From Chloranthus sessilifolius (lineage: Eukaryota > Streptophyta > Magnoliopsida > Chloranthales > Chloranthaceae): a stretch of DNA of 64,000 nucleotides. Numbering within the stretch: the first letter of the stretch is position 1; each line of letters starts with the position of its first letter. The stretch spans positions 71,443,604 to 71,507,603 of the forward strand of contig CM037587.1 in NCBI GenBank assembly GCA_021018995.1, read 5' to 3'. A program made the translations under genes and the position numbers. The notes beneath the pieces are model-generated. The model did no database searches and had not been told where the DNA came from. It was given only the letters and a program-made list of their open reading frames with translations. Of the stretch, positions 45,179 through 56,411 are shown piece after piece.

Positions 45179-47121
45179 CTCCATAAGCTCTCTTGGGCAA
45201 ATCGGGTGGCTAAGGATTATTATATAAATATTAAAGATTAAAAACTAAATTTGAACTTAGAATTGAGAATTAGGAATAAAAAAAATGAGATCGAGAATTA
45301 AGAATTTAGAATTAGAACAAAGAATTCGGATTAACATTAAGAACTAGAAGGAGAATTAAGAATTAGAAAGAAAATTAATAACTCAAACTAGAACCTAAGA
45401 ACTAAGAACTAGAACTAAAACTAGAACTAGAACTAAGAATTAGAACTAAAACTAGAACTAAGAACTATAACTAAAATTTATAACTAGAATTTTCTAAAAG
45501 GAAAAAGCTCAAAAGAGAGAATTGTGTAGAAGAGAATTATGTAGAGTGGCTAGGGAGGAGGGGTCTATTTATAGGCTTTTACTAGAAATCCTAGTGTAAC
45601 TCTAATTCCTAATTCTTCGAAAATAATAAATAAAGTCCTAAAGCAATAAGGAAACTAATCCCATTTCTAATAAAAGAAACAAATCTTATAAAATAGTAAA
45701 AGAGACTAATCCTAATACGATTAGGAGTTTTGAAATTTATCACTTTTTATGCAACTTTCGAAAACTGGCCATAACTTCTTTAATACTTGTCGAAATTACA
45801 CGTTTTTTTGCTCGTTGAAAAGCTACTTCGATAAACTTTCAAATGTGACTAATTTCACATAAATCCGACTTCGTTTGATATTTCAAAATAGGCCAAACAT
45901 AAAAGTTATAGGATTGATAATTGGGAAATGTTGGGGAGACCTAATTGGCTCTAGACTAAGGATTTGGGTAGGGATTTCCTAAGGGCTAGGTCTAAAACTA
46001 GACTAAGGGCAATATTGAAAATAAAAACTAAACTGAAGACTAAGGGAGAGATTACCTAGAAGCGTAGTGCTTCCTCCTCTGTGCACCCCTGAGCATTGGG
46101 ACTCGTGGGCCGGTGCCACTAGCTTGAAGACCCTAGAGAGCTGCTCGACTCCTCTCCTTGAAGCCACAGAGAGAACCTCGAAATCCCTAAGAAGAGAAGG
46201 CTTGAAGAGAAAATTTTACTGAATTGGTCTGTTTGGTCGAGGTATGGGGATATGTAGCAGGTTAATTCCGCGCATGTGGACATGTGCGGGATTGACCAAT
46301 TCTGCACAAGTGAAGTTGCGCTTAATTGAATTTCACGCAGTAGTGTATGTGCTTGATTAAGTTTGAGTCGACGTCTGAACTGGGAGCCCTAGTTGTAGTG
46401 TGCCTGGAAAACCAATTTTGTGCAGTGGTATATGCACTTGATTGAATTCCACGCAGTGGAGTATGCATGAAATCTAGAGTTCAGGCGGTCTGAGGAGTTA
46501 AAGGCTGGGTTGGATTGTGAACCAATTCTACGTATCTAGTGATGCGTGGGATTGAATTTCGCGCAGTGGCGTATGTGCAGGATTCGGGTCCCTGGGCGGT
46601 CTGGGGAAGTAGAGTCCCAGTCCGGTTTGGACTGATTCCACACAATTGTGTCTATGTGGAATCGATTCCGCACAAGTGTCTCTGCGCGGGATTAGGGTCT
46701 TTTGGAGGTGTATGAAAGGCATTCCCTAGTCCAAGTGGGACTAATTCCGTGCAACTGTGTCTTCGTGGAATCGATTACGCGCAAGTGTATCTATGCGAGA
46801 TCTGGGTCTTTATGGCCAACGAGAAAAGGGATTCTGGTCCAAGTGAGACCAATTCCGCGCATGTGGCCATACGTGGAATCTATTCCTCGCAAGTGTATAT
46901 GTGCAGAATTCGGGAGTTTCCCGGGTTGAGACGGGTCTGAGCCACAAAGCTATTATTTCAACCTGGGTCTCAACCATATACTATTATTTTAATAATGGTC
47001 CCCGTATTTAGGGTTTTAAGGTCTTCGGAGAAGGTCAATCATTTTCCAGAGATCGTGGGCAAGGTCAAAGGTTGATCGACCAGGATTATATACTCCGAGA
47101 GGGCAAAATTGGGGTGTCTAC
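45179..47121 (-). mobile_element. Inverted copy of the TGTAGACAC LTR, with an insertion
   Basis: On the minus strand it starts TGTAGACACCCCAATTTTGCC at 47121 and ends GAGAGCTTATGGAGG at 45179, matching 43500-44777. It is about 660 bp longer. The extra part (about 45500-45960) contains text like the LTRs at 56412 and 61740 (AAAGCTACTTCGATAAACTTTC..CAAATCCGACTTCGTTTGA) and is probably a nested fragment. The inverted-arm motif cluster lies at 46250-46910. Confidence 0.65.
46250..46910. repeat. Cluster of ATTCCGCGCA/TGCGCGGAAT interrupted palindromes
   Basis: About ten units of the form ATTCCGCGCA-(8-10 bp)-TGYGYGGAAT, for example AATTCCGCGCATGTGGACATGTGCGGGATT in reverse at 46264-46295 and others at 46737-46790 and 46850-46910. 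Many CG dinucleotides have become CA or TG. Confidence 0.85.
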
Positions 47122-47712
47122 AGAAGGGTACCCGAAACGGGGCCGATCCTCCTTAGCATAACGGGCCACAACCCCCTTTTTTTCCTAGTTAAAGTGGTAT
47201 TAGGAGGCTAAAGCTTTTAAAATTAGAGTAACGTTAGGAGACTAAACTAATTAGAGCTAGAATAACATTAGGAGACCGAATTAATTAGAGTTAGAATAGC
47301 AATAGGAAACTAGATCAGTTAGAGTTAGAGTAGTACTAGAAATTCCACGATTAGTTAGACTCAGAACAGGATTAGGAAACTAAATTAATTAGACTTAGAT
47401 CAGAATCATGAAGCTATACTAGATAGACCATAGGCTACTTTTAGTTGCTGGAGTCAGCTAGCCGACGTTCAATAAGGAGTCAACTCGTATCTCCCCACAC
47501 GTGATCCATGACGTGTTGTAGCGTCGATAAATATCTGCAACTGACGATCACATCAACTAAAGTACTTATCCTTTAGAATTTACTTCTTTTATTTTCTGTA
47601 TTTAATATTTCTTAGTTTATTATTCCACCGCCCCTAGTCAGAGTCCACAGAATCGAATAGGGCCACTTATTTTAGGGGCCAAGAGAAACCTAGAAAAAGC
47701 GCGTGCCAACAA
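47122..47712 (-). mobile_element. Inverted copy of internal segment B
   Basis: On the minus strand it runs from TGTTGGCACGCGCTTTTTCTAGG (47712) to TATGCTAAGGAGGATCGGCCCC and GGGTACCCTTC before the LTR start at 47121. It is longer than the copy at 44778 because of an AATTAGAGTTAGAATAG-type low-complexity stretch (47210-47420). Confidence 0.55.
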
Positions 47713-47734
47713 AATCATCCACATATTTATGAAA

Positions 47735-48300
47735 GTCTTGCCTGACAATCAAGACTGAAGAGTCTGAAAGATCAGCCCTTTGGATGGTTCTACTTTGCTT
47801 TCTAGTTTAGTTTTATTTTATACACATTTACTGCTTTGTAAATATCTAAGAATTTTTTATTTTAATTGACGACTAAAGTCTTGAATTTGCATATTAGAGT
47901 AACGATTTTTATTTTTTATCTTCAGTTTTCTTAAGTTTGATTGACTCCCAAATTTCTGTAAGATTGTTGATTAGTATAAATCTGTGTTGAGGAAATCTAG
48001 TTGTTGATTGATGCCCAAATTCTAGAGGACTGAGATATAGTGTAACTGTATTTTACTTTTATAATCATCCGAAAACTGAAGGATTGTGATTGACAACCAT
48101 AATCTGAAAGTATGAGAATTTAGATTTACTTTTCTCCTATTAGTTTAACAACCATTCTTTTATTCATATTTCTTAACCTTTAAAAGACAAATAAAAGTTT
48201 TCACAAAAAGAAGGAAAAAAAAATATTGACCCTCCCTGTGGGAACGATCCTCTACTAGTACTACAATTTTCGTTGTGCGCTTGCAATAGATTAAGGCTAA
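47735..48300 (+). mobile_element. 3' fragment of a TGATCAG-family LTR
   Basis: Colinear with about 20080-20675: TTGCCTGACAA, GGATGGTTCTACTTTGCTTTC, TTGACGACT, CCAAATTTYTG.AGATTGTTGATTAG, then CGATCCT and TGYGCTTGCAATAGRTTAAGGCT. The first two thirds of the LTR are missing, replaced by segment B. Confidence 0.75.
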
Positions 48301-49944
48301 GTACAATTAAAGCTTCATCAACTACAATCTCTACCACTTCTCTATATCACATCAAGACCATGACTTTACCTTGATGTAAGCTCATTGTGGTGTCTGCTTT
48401 GTAGCTCAAAGATGGCTGAGATGGGTGTAGATTGGATGGATTCTAAGCTACGTGATACTAGAAGTGGTGAGGATTCGAAGAGAGGTGTTGGATAAAAGGT
48501 TGGATGGTTAGATAGGGGATAGCATCAAGGTGCTTTAATGGAGAAGAGCTCTAGAGGTTGAAGATGGAGAGGATGGGAGAAGGAATTCAATTTTTGCAAT
48601 AGGGGGGTTAAGGCCATGCTTTGCGAGACAAGAGTGCCAAGTGGTACTCTCTCTCTTCCCTGCCCTCCACTCCTCTCTCCTCTCTCCTCTCTCTCATTCT
48701 CCCATGATGGGGACCATAAGGCTCCACTTCACACCATCCAATTTGGTCTTCTTTGAATCCCATGGTGCTTTAGGTCCTCAATTTATGTGATAGCCACACT
48801 TTCCAAGTAATCTTGTGGTGCATGGTAAGCAACTCCATCTCTCACTTTAGATTTTTCCAAGGTGAATCTAACGGTGTGAGTTGTCGTAAGAGGAACAAGA
48901 GCTAGGATTTGCTAGAGATTAATTAGAATTTTAATTTTGAATTTAGAAATTAGAATAAATTCTTCAATAGTCCCTTCAAGTTGGTGTTTAATTACCTATT
49001 TTGCTATATCCCATATCAAACTCATATATCTAAAGCAGGTGTTAGCCATAGGATATCAAGGTTTAAGTTTGACTAAGCTCTAGTAGACTAAAGGGTAGGA
49101 GTTGATTCGATCACCACCATTGAAGATGATCTCGAGATCGTCACCTTAAGCTTGTAATAGTTTTTGGTGAGATCATTGATGTGGTTCACTCGGATACAAA
49201 TCTGGGTACCAAATGTAGGGTTCAAGATTGGGTGAGTGACTTTACGACTAGGGTCACCCTAATTGATGGTCTTAGGGCTTGAGTCACTTAGTTGACTAAC
49301 CCTATTTAGAGGGGCAGGTGTTGCATTATCAATAGTAACATAATATTCTCATTTCTAATAAGCTCGGCTTATGAACAGTTGTTTACAGATTCCTTAAACT
49401 AGGATTCTGAATCTTTGAAACAGCCTTATTGCTCTTAGAGAGAGGCAGAGAGGCATGAGAAGTAGAGCACTCTGCGGGATTGAAGGCAGAGTTCACAGCG
49501 TTTCTATTGTCTCGGCTTCGAGGATTAGAAATCAGCTTCTCCATGATCAGACTTCCCTCGCTTTGGAGAACCTTGATAAATGGAGGAACAAATTGGTTAA
49601 TGTTAACAAACATTAGTATTTCCTTTCAAGCATATCATCAGTAGGTGGCCTTGTTTTTGCAAGAGGGGTAGTAGGCAGGTAGATTCTCATACTTAGATTA
49701 GGGGTAGTAGGCAGGTAGATTCTCATACTTATATATTTATGCCACTCGCTCCAATCCAGATCCATTTTAGATGTTTCTTTTCTAAACCCATTAGAAATGG
49801 CCTTCTTAATTGTCAAGTCGTGCTAGATGAAAGCGAACCTCCTCTATTTAAGTCAGGTTTCAATCTTACAAGTTAACACATGTCTGAATCTCGTACATCC
49901 TGCTACAATATCTTCATTCGTAGGCACACAAACCCCTCGAGGAA
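48301..49944. other. No gene recognised
   Basis: Contains a CT-rich simple repeat (48640-48700). A 32-bp sequence is duplicated in tandem with a 36-bp period (49664-49695 and 49700-49731, AGGGGTAGTAGGCAGGTAG..). The two minus-strand ORFs at 49383-49613 and 49613-49816 have no recognisable domain, and the second simply translates the duplication. Confidence 0.55.
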
Positions 49945-50312
49945 GAGTCTGGCTCTATGTGTCATAGCTCTCTGTTAGTCCTTGTCACAGCAGAGTTCAC
50001 TTATTTTAGTTGGTTTTCATTTTCTTTTTTAACTCCCTGTAAAAGAATATTTACTTGTTCTAGCAACAATCACCCTACTCTCCACTAACTCCCTATCAGA
50101 GCAAATAAAATTTGCTCCGGCAAGAAGTGAGTAGAGAGGAGAGTAGAACTGTTGAAATTATAAATCTTGTATAAAATCTTGTTATATAAGGAATTATCAA
50201 GGAGGCTAAAGCAGCTAGCAGGATATTAGCAAAGAGAATGGGAACTTGCTAAAGCAGGTGAACTCTGCTATGACAGGGGCTACTAAAGAGCTATGTCATT
50301 GCAAAAAAGAGT
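49945..50312. repeat. Foldback MITE-like element upstream of the GATA-type gene
   Basis: Left arm 49945-50000 (..ATGTGTCATAGCTCTCTGTTAG..GTCACAGCAGAGTTCAC) and right arm 50258-50312 (GTGAACTCTGCTATGACAGG..GAGCTATGTCATT) are inverted repeats of about 55 bp. Inner arms pair too: CTACTCTCCACT with AGGAGAGTAG, and AGCAAAT with ATTTGCT around 50106. The whole element could fold back on itself. It ends about 670 bp before the start codon of the gene. Confidence 0.75.
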
Positions 50313-50981
50313 AAAAGGTCCATTGCAAAAGTTGGGTTCCATGTGCCACTTGATTCAAGGATTGGGTGGCAAGTTTATACGCCCAAGGTTGATCAACAAC
50401 CGTCCAAAACAATTTGCGATCAAAAGGTGAAAATTTTGAATGGTGAAACCCATATCTTTGGGGGGGGTGAAGGGAAAAAGTAATTTTTTTTTCAAAAGCT
50501 TATTAAATCCTCAAGAGATAAATTAAGAGTGATGATCTTTGTTTAGGGCAGAGCTGAATTTTAATTTAACGCGGCCAAGGATTTGCTAAGCCAGGTTTTA
50601 CCCAAACCCGGCCCATTTGAGAGTCCCAAACTTGACTCAGTATCGATAAGCATGGAGATTGGTAAACCTGCCATTCCACGAAATCACAACTCCTTACCCA
50701 ATGCACAGTTTAAGTGGGAGAGTAGTATGGTACTCTTTATTATCGTTGTTCCCCTTCAAAAGGAATCATCGATAAAAAACCCACCCAAACCCTTCCTCTT
50801 CTTCCCCAAACTCCAAACCCTAGGGAAAGAAGAAACCCAAAATCCAAAATCCAAAATCGAGTTCCCTAGGTTCAATTTCATACTCATCTTCGAGCAAAAT
50901 CTAACCTAGGGCTTGGGTTGCTTCTCCGACTGATCAGTTGGTAGGAAGGTAATGTGAGAGAGGAGCACAGAAAAAGAGAAG
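50313..50981 (+). promoter_or_regulatory. Promoter and 5' leader region of the TIFY-CCT-GATA type gene
   Basis: The stretch lies between the foldback element and the start codon. It contains a telo-box, AAACCCTAG (50815-50823), in a pyrimidine-rich leader with CTTCCTCTTCTTCCCC, as is common for plant housekeeping genes. No clear TATA box was found. The ORF at 50583-50909 runs through this leader and is not considered a gene. Confidence 0.5.
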
Positions 50982-51242
50982 ATGGACGTTTACGAGCATG
51001 CGGGAGACGACGGCGGCCAAGGAGGAGATCCCATCAACATGCATTACATGGAAGATGATGGGAACCATACTAACGACCATGTTACGGATGTCGTTGGAGC
51101 AGGAGCAGGAGCAGACGATTGCGTTGCTGTTAATCCGGTCGATCAATCGGAAGAGGTTGCTGTGCGTTATCAGGGTGGTAGTCAGCTAACTCTCACTTTC
51201 CAGGGCGAGGTCTACGTTTTCGACTGTGTTTCCCCTGAAAAG
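50982..51242 (+). CDS. TIFY-CCT-GATA type transcription factor, exon 1 (TIFY part)
   Basis: Exon 1 encodes 87 residues. An acidic N-terminus (MDVYEHAGDDGGQGG..) is followed by the start of a TIFY/ZIM domain: QLTLTFQGEVYVFDCVSPEK, with the TIFY core as TLTFQG at about residues 70-75. TIFY domains mediate protein dimerisation. The combination with the following exons matches the plant ZIM/ZML class of GATA factors (Arabidopsis GATA24, GATA25 and GATA28), which act in the nucleus. The exon ends GAAAAG|GTTTCA in phase 0. The start is the first ATG after a telo-box leader, and the length is usual for the family. Confidence 0.9.
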
Positions 51243-52089
51243 GTTTCACTTCTTGATTCTTGATTCTTCTTCCAATTCGGTTTCTTTATTGTTGCGTATT
51301 TTTTTTTCGTAATTTAGCGAATTCTGTGGTTTTATAATATAGAGAGTAGAGCAGCGGGGAGGAGGGTAGATATGGCATTTAGGTTTGGAGGTGTGTTTTG
51401 AGTGGCTGGATGGCTTTGTTAGATGAATAATTAGAATGGGTGGCCATGGGATTTTCTGTTCATGTGAGGGGTGTTGGGGTTTCACAATTTTATTTTATTT
51501 TTATTTTTATTTTTTAATACTTTTTAAAGGGTTTAGGGTTTAGAACAGGGTAATTTTATGACAGAAGGGACACTGGACTCAGGATCAGCGATCAAACGCC
51601 GGTCCTAAGCCCCTTCTCAGCTACCACCTAGCACACATCCCTCATCTTTGGGGGTTTTTAGGAAAACACTGCCATTGATCTAATGGCTGACAAATGACCA
51701 GCGAAATGATGAAGTTTTCTCATCATTTATTTTTTCATACAATTGACCACCGATCGATTAATTGCGGTCAATGCCTTTTTGCTCTGTTTTAAATTAGGCA
51801 AGGATGGATCGACCCTGCGTCCGAGCCGGTGGCACCCGGACTTGAATTTGGCTGCAATGTGGCAGTCATCTGGCTCGGACCAGCCGTTGAATGTTGGAGC
51901 TGACACTCGAGTCGAGTGTCGCTGCACTCTAATTTGATATATGAAAGAAACAAAGTGCAAGCAAAAGTTTGGGAGGAAAACATAAAACAATAAGGAAGGA
52001 GCAAAAATAAAGAAAATAAAATGTAAGCCCCATAGGTCCAAAAGCGATCATAGCCGAGACACCTGTCCCCAAGGCTCCAAAAGGCCATA

Positions 52090-52503
52090 TTAAATTGAAT
52101 CTGTTACAGCCAGGGTAATGGATATGTTGTCATATTTCCCTCTTGGTGAATGCGAGAGCATTTGAACTGAATCCATCTCTATAAACATGTAACTAAACTT
52201 TTGAGGAGGAGAATTTGAGTCAACTAAGAAATCACCAAAAGCACGAATCCCTCTCAATTCAAAATTTGGAATCACCAATCCTTGAAAGTAGATAACCAAA
52301 CCAGTCCACAGAGCGTGTACCTCAGCCTTACTCACACTAACGTTGGTTTTTGGAAATCCACGTCTAACTATGCCGAAAAGTTTTATGGCAGTACTCGATT
52401 GCACATGAAATATAAATAAGGTTTGTTTCTGGCTAAATACTTGGATTTGAGAAAGCCCACTATGTTGTAGATATGTCAGATTATTCAGACTTGTCATCAA
52501 CAA
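52090..52503 (-). pseudogene. Possible RNase H-like relic of a non-LTR retrotransposon
   Basis: The 137-aa minus-strand frame has SKAEVHALWTGLVI and, further on, FIEMDSVQML. This loosely resembles the AE.xALxxGL and E.DS.. blocks of the RNase H-like domain at the end of plant LINE proteins. No RT or endonuclease text was found around it. It could be a chance ORF. Confidence 0.3.
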
Positions 52504-54886
52504 GGATCTACTGATGACTGATGCTATTAACAGAACTGGAGAGGCCGAGATAGTATGAAGTATTCAGCTGGGAAGAAGCTTGAATGACATAGAAATTGCG
52601 GACTTTATTAAGTTGCTCAAAGAGCCGACTGACATCAAAGAGCTACGTATGGCGCCAAGTTCTGCAACTGCGTGAAATCAGCTGTGCTTCACCGTCCACA
52701 GCAGGTTACCTGATTGGAGGGCGGTGAAGCAGCAGTCTGTTTTGCAAAAGAGGCTGCAAGCCTGCAACATATGGTTCATTACCCCAAATGCAATGATATG
52801 GAATCAAAGGAAGGAGGGAAACACCAAAATATTCCATTGAAAAGCCTTGAATCATGACAATCTCTTTTCTTAAGACAGCTACGGTGGGCATTCTAAAACT
52901 GTTCCATAGAATCTTAAACAATCTGATTATTGAAGGCAATCAGATGGTTAAATAACAGTCAGATGTTCCACGGAAACTACTTGGATTTAATCACACCATA
53001 GAAGATGTTCTCAACACCAAAATGTTTGAATGCAGACATACCCTAACATCCGAAAACCAAGAGGTCGCGGTACATTCTATAGAAGGACATTTCGAGGGGG
53101 CTTAAAACTATATCTGGTCTAATTGGTTGTTATCTTTTCCGCTTTGAACAGCTCATTCATTGATGTACTTGAGTTATCTATTAATGAAAGCCACCACAAT
53201 TATAAAAAATGAAAAAAATCATGAAAATTCTACCTAAGTGCCCAATTTACAAAATCTTCAATTTTAGTAAAATCAACATGAAACTCCCGCCACACATTCC
53301 AAATCTATTAATATTTCTTGTACAAGTTTAAATTGTTGAGGATTAATAATTTTAAGAATCTAGTATGAAAGTTCCACATTATATATTATAGAAAGTTTCT
53401 TACAACAAAAAAAAAAGCTTATAACATAGAATAAACTTTTCTAATGTTATAACAGCCATTAAAATCTTGGGACATCCTATGTCTCGGCTAAGAAAAAATT
53501 AATTTCTCAGTTGAGAGGTAGTATGTCTGTGCCTGACAATGATTTTTTACAAAGGGCCTGAGACGAATGTGTTTCTCATCTTAGACTTATTGTTGCTGAG
53601 ACGAGTTGATACCGATACGTATTGGATAATATGTCTCGATACTGACTGAGATTTCAGAAATGGGTCTCAGACTGTAACCCAATCATCTATCCTAATCCTA
53701 CGTTGAAAAGATCTAAAATAAACATGAAAAACCTTTGTGACTAGGAGCTTATCGCACTGAAGAAGGAAGATTTCCTTCTTAACTTCCTACCTTTAAAAGA
53801 GGCTCTGTATAAATATTTATGTCTGGCAAGATGGATGAGATGCCACACTGTCTAAGCTTGATATTTCTACTCTAATCTGTAAATTTTTTTGAAGAAACCC
53901 CTATTGCCTCTTCGATCCCCTTAACAATTTCAAGAATTTCACCATTTAAGTTAATGTTGCCTATCAACTTTCTTCGACTTGTACCCATAGCTAATTTTTA
54001 CGAAAAAACGATATTTCGATCCCTTCTTTAATCCAAGGTGTCCTAGAGCTCTTTTTCTTGAAGATCTCCTTCCATTCAAGGGAGGCAAGCCAACCCATTT
54101 TAGTTTTTCATGTTTCACTCTTTCACCTTTTGAGAGTGGAGATCACTCATCTCTAAAGTCCAGATCTTTGATTTTTTATTTTTTTGATCCTCTTCTTGAT
54201 AGTTTTAATTTTACCTTTTCCCCCCCCCCCCTAAGGGCTTCCCTATTCCATTCCTAAGATCCTTCTTTTGGAGTTGTAATTTTTTTTGAAACAATGATAG
54301 CCCAACATGCCTTGCAAGTATCTTTTCAATTCTTCCAATATGAAACCTTTGGAAATCTATGAGTTAACCATGCACCTCAAATTTGGGTAGAAGGTTTTTT
54401 GAAGTCCTTTTTTGTTTTTGCAAAGCTAAGCCTGAGGTCAGTGGGTCCTCTCCCTGCCATGAACGTAGTTTATATAGTTCGCTAGCGGTGGATGCTTTCC
54501 CTTCTATCTTGAACCCTTACAGTTAAGGAAAGGTCAGAAAGTTATACTGGTATTCCCTATTTAAGTTTTGGAGCTTAATATGAATGCTAGCATTCATTGC
54601 CTTCTTGATGAATATACCAAAGGTCAGCCTTGAGCCTAGACAATTAATCACTTTCCCTTACATTTTCACCGTACTATGTGGACGATTCCCAGCATTAGTC
54701 ATGGGATGTGAGTTGAATATTATAGTTTCCAGATCTTCTCCCTCCAGGCTCCAACTAATCCTTAAAATTGGTAGTTGATAACCCCCCCTTAAAACACGTT
54801 GTTGACCCGTAGTTACTTGCTTCTCCTTACTGGTGGACTAAAGCTAGGATTTCGTCTCATTGGCAGTCCCCTCTTCACTTCCACTC

Positions 54887-56092
54887 ATGGTTATGAAAAT
54901 CGTATGATATGCGGTACGATAGAAAACGGTACATATTTATGACATGCATCATTTTTAACTGTGTTACAATATGAGATAAAAAATTTATAATACACAAGAT
55001 ACATGTGATTTCGGTTGTAACTTCTCTTTTTGTAAAAATACTGGCTACATTACTCCTTGTCCCCTAACCTTAAACCCCCCTTTTTAACTCTTCCATATCT
55101 ATCAAATGAATCAAGAAAAAATGAAACAAATTGAATGAAGAGAAGAGAAAAAAAGAAACGTCAACGTCTTAAGTTTACAAACTTCTTGTACAATAAAAAA
55201 GGTTACATTTTATTCCCCCCCCCGCTTTATTAACTCTTTCAACGATCTAATGAGTTAAGGAAAAAATGAAACCAATGAATGAAGAGAAGAGAAAAAAGAG
55301 AAGAAAAAGATACTTCAAAGACTTAAGTCTACAAGGTGGAAGAAAGAGAAGAAAAATATAACAACGATTTAATCGATGATGCCTTCGGGAGATAAAAACA
55401 AAATACTGGGTTTTTTCCCTTTTAAATTTTTTTAGGGTAGTTACAAAACTTACAATTATGGTATCAAAACTCGGCAGATACCAATACGTATCAGTTTCGT
55501 CAAGAACCAATCCCGATACTTGTATCGGGGTGGTATCAGTAGCAGACCGATACAGGTCAGTATATCGGCCGATACAAATTATTATTCTTATTTTTTATTT
55601 TTAAAATTAATGGCAGATTCGGATCGGCAATACCATATTCATATCAACCGATACGTTCAGTCCAAGATGGACTGATGCCCGATACTGATACTAATACCTT
55701 GCTTTACAATGTCAAAAAACAAGTACATAGATACATAGATATAACTGTGTGTTTTCCGCTATAGGTCTCCCTTTTTATAGTAGAAGTTAGAGTTTGAAAG
55801 ATGCAAATCATGCAAATACGATGCAAGTATACTGTATATTTGATGAAGTTCAATTTATGTGATATGACTTCTAATTTCTAATACTTATGATGGAAATGAA
55901 TTCCTTTGACGCTTAATATTTGAAGGACATTAGCATAAATTGTTACATATTTCATTTCCTATATTTTTTTTGGGTATATATGTTTCTCTATTTGTCCCTA
56001 TTTATTTATTAAAAACTATGATATGATACACGATACAAAATTCCAGAAGACGATACACTCATTCACGATTCAATATACAATTGGACAACCTT
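54887..56092. repeat. GATACACGAT-type inverted-repeat element in intron 1
   Basis: The left end ATGGTTATGAAAATCGTA and the right end ..ATACAATTGGACAACCTT resemble inverted termini. ATGGTTGTC.. at 59146 is a better-preserved left end. Both edges carry GATACACGATAC, ATATGCGGTACGATA and ACATGTGATTTCGGTTGTA. The interior is AT-rich and holds the other MITE-like family at 55458-55701. Confidence 0.55.
55458..55701. repeat. TATCGGCCGATA MITE-like element (copy 2)
   Basis: Starts TGGTATCAAAACTCGG and ends GATACTAATACCTTG. The interior has TACGTATCAG, TATCGGCCGATAC, an AT-rich stretch, then AGATGGACTGATGCCCGATAC, colinear with 16111-16362. Confidence 0.7.
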
Positions 56093-56411
56093 GCTTCTGC
56101 ATGGTATAATAACTTGTGCTGGGCTATGGAGAGCTTTGTTTAAACAACAAAGTTCGACTATATGACTGTATCCTCCTCATCAACCAATAGTTTCAGCTGT
56201 ATTAGGGGCACTGCTATTGCCAATTGAAAAATAGCTAGGCACACTTTAATTAATGAAATTACTAGACAAACACCGAAATTACTATTGTCACATTAATTAA
56301 TAAAGAAACTAGGCCGCACAAAATGGATTTACATTGAATTTTTTCTTCTCTTCGTCTTCATCCAACTTCGAGACCCTAACCCTAGTTAGTCTCTCTCTCT
56401 CTCTCTCACCT

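Noticed and set aside
49383-49816. Two adjacent minus-strand ORFs as a host gene
   Set aside because: No domain was recognised, and the repeated SMRIYLPTTP comes from a 36-bp-period tandem duplication. There is no sign of exons.
50583-50909. 108-codon ORF as a gene
   Set aside because: It runs through the probable promoter and leader of the TIFY-CCT-GATA type gene, including the telo-box, and has low-complexity Pro/Lys/Ser composition with no domain.
51727-52041. 104-codon minus-strand ORF rich in Phe and Leu
   Set aside because: It is intronic, of low complexity, and without a recognisable domain. Its overlap with another ORF in a second frame suggests chance.
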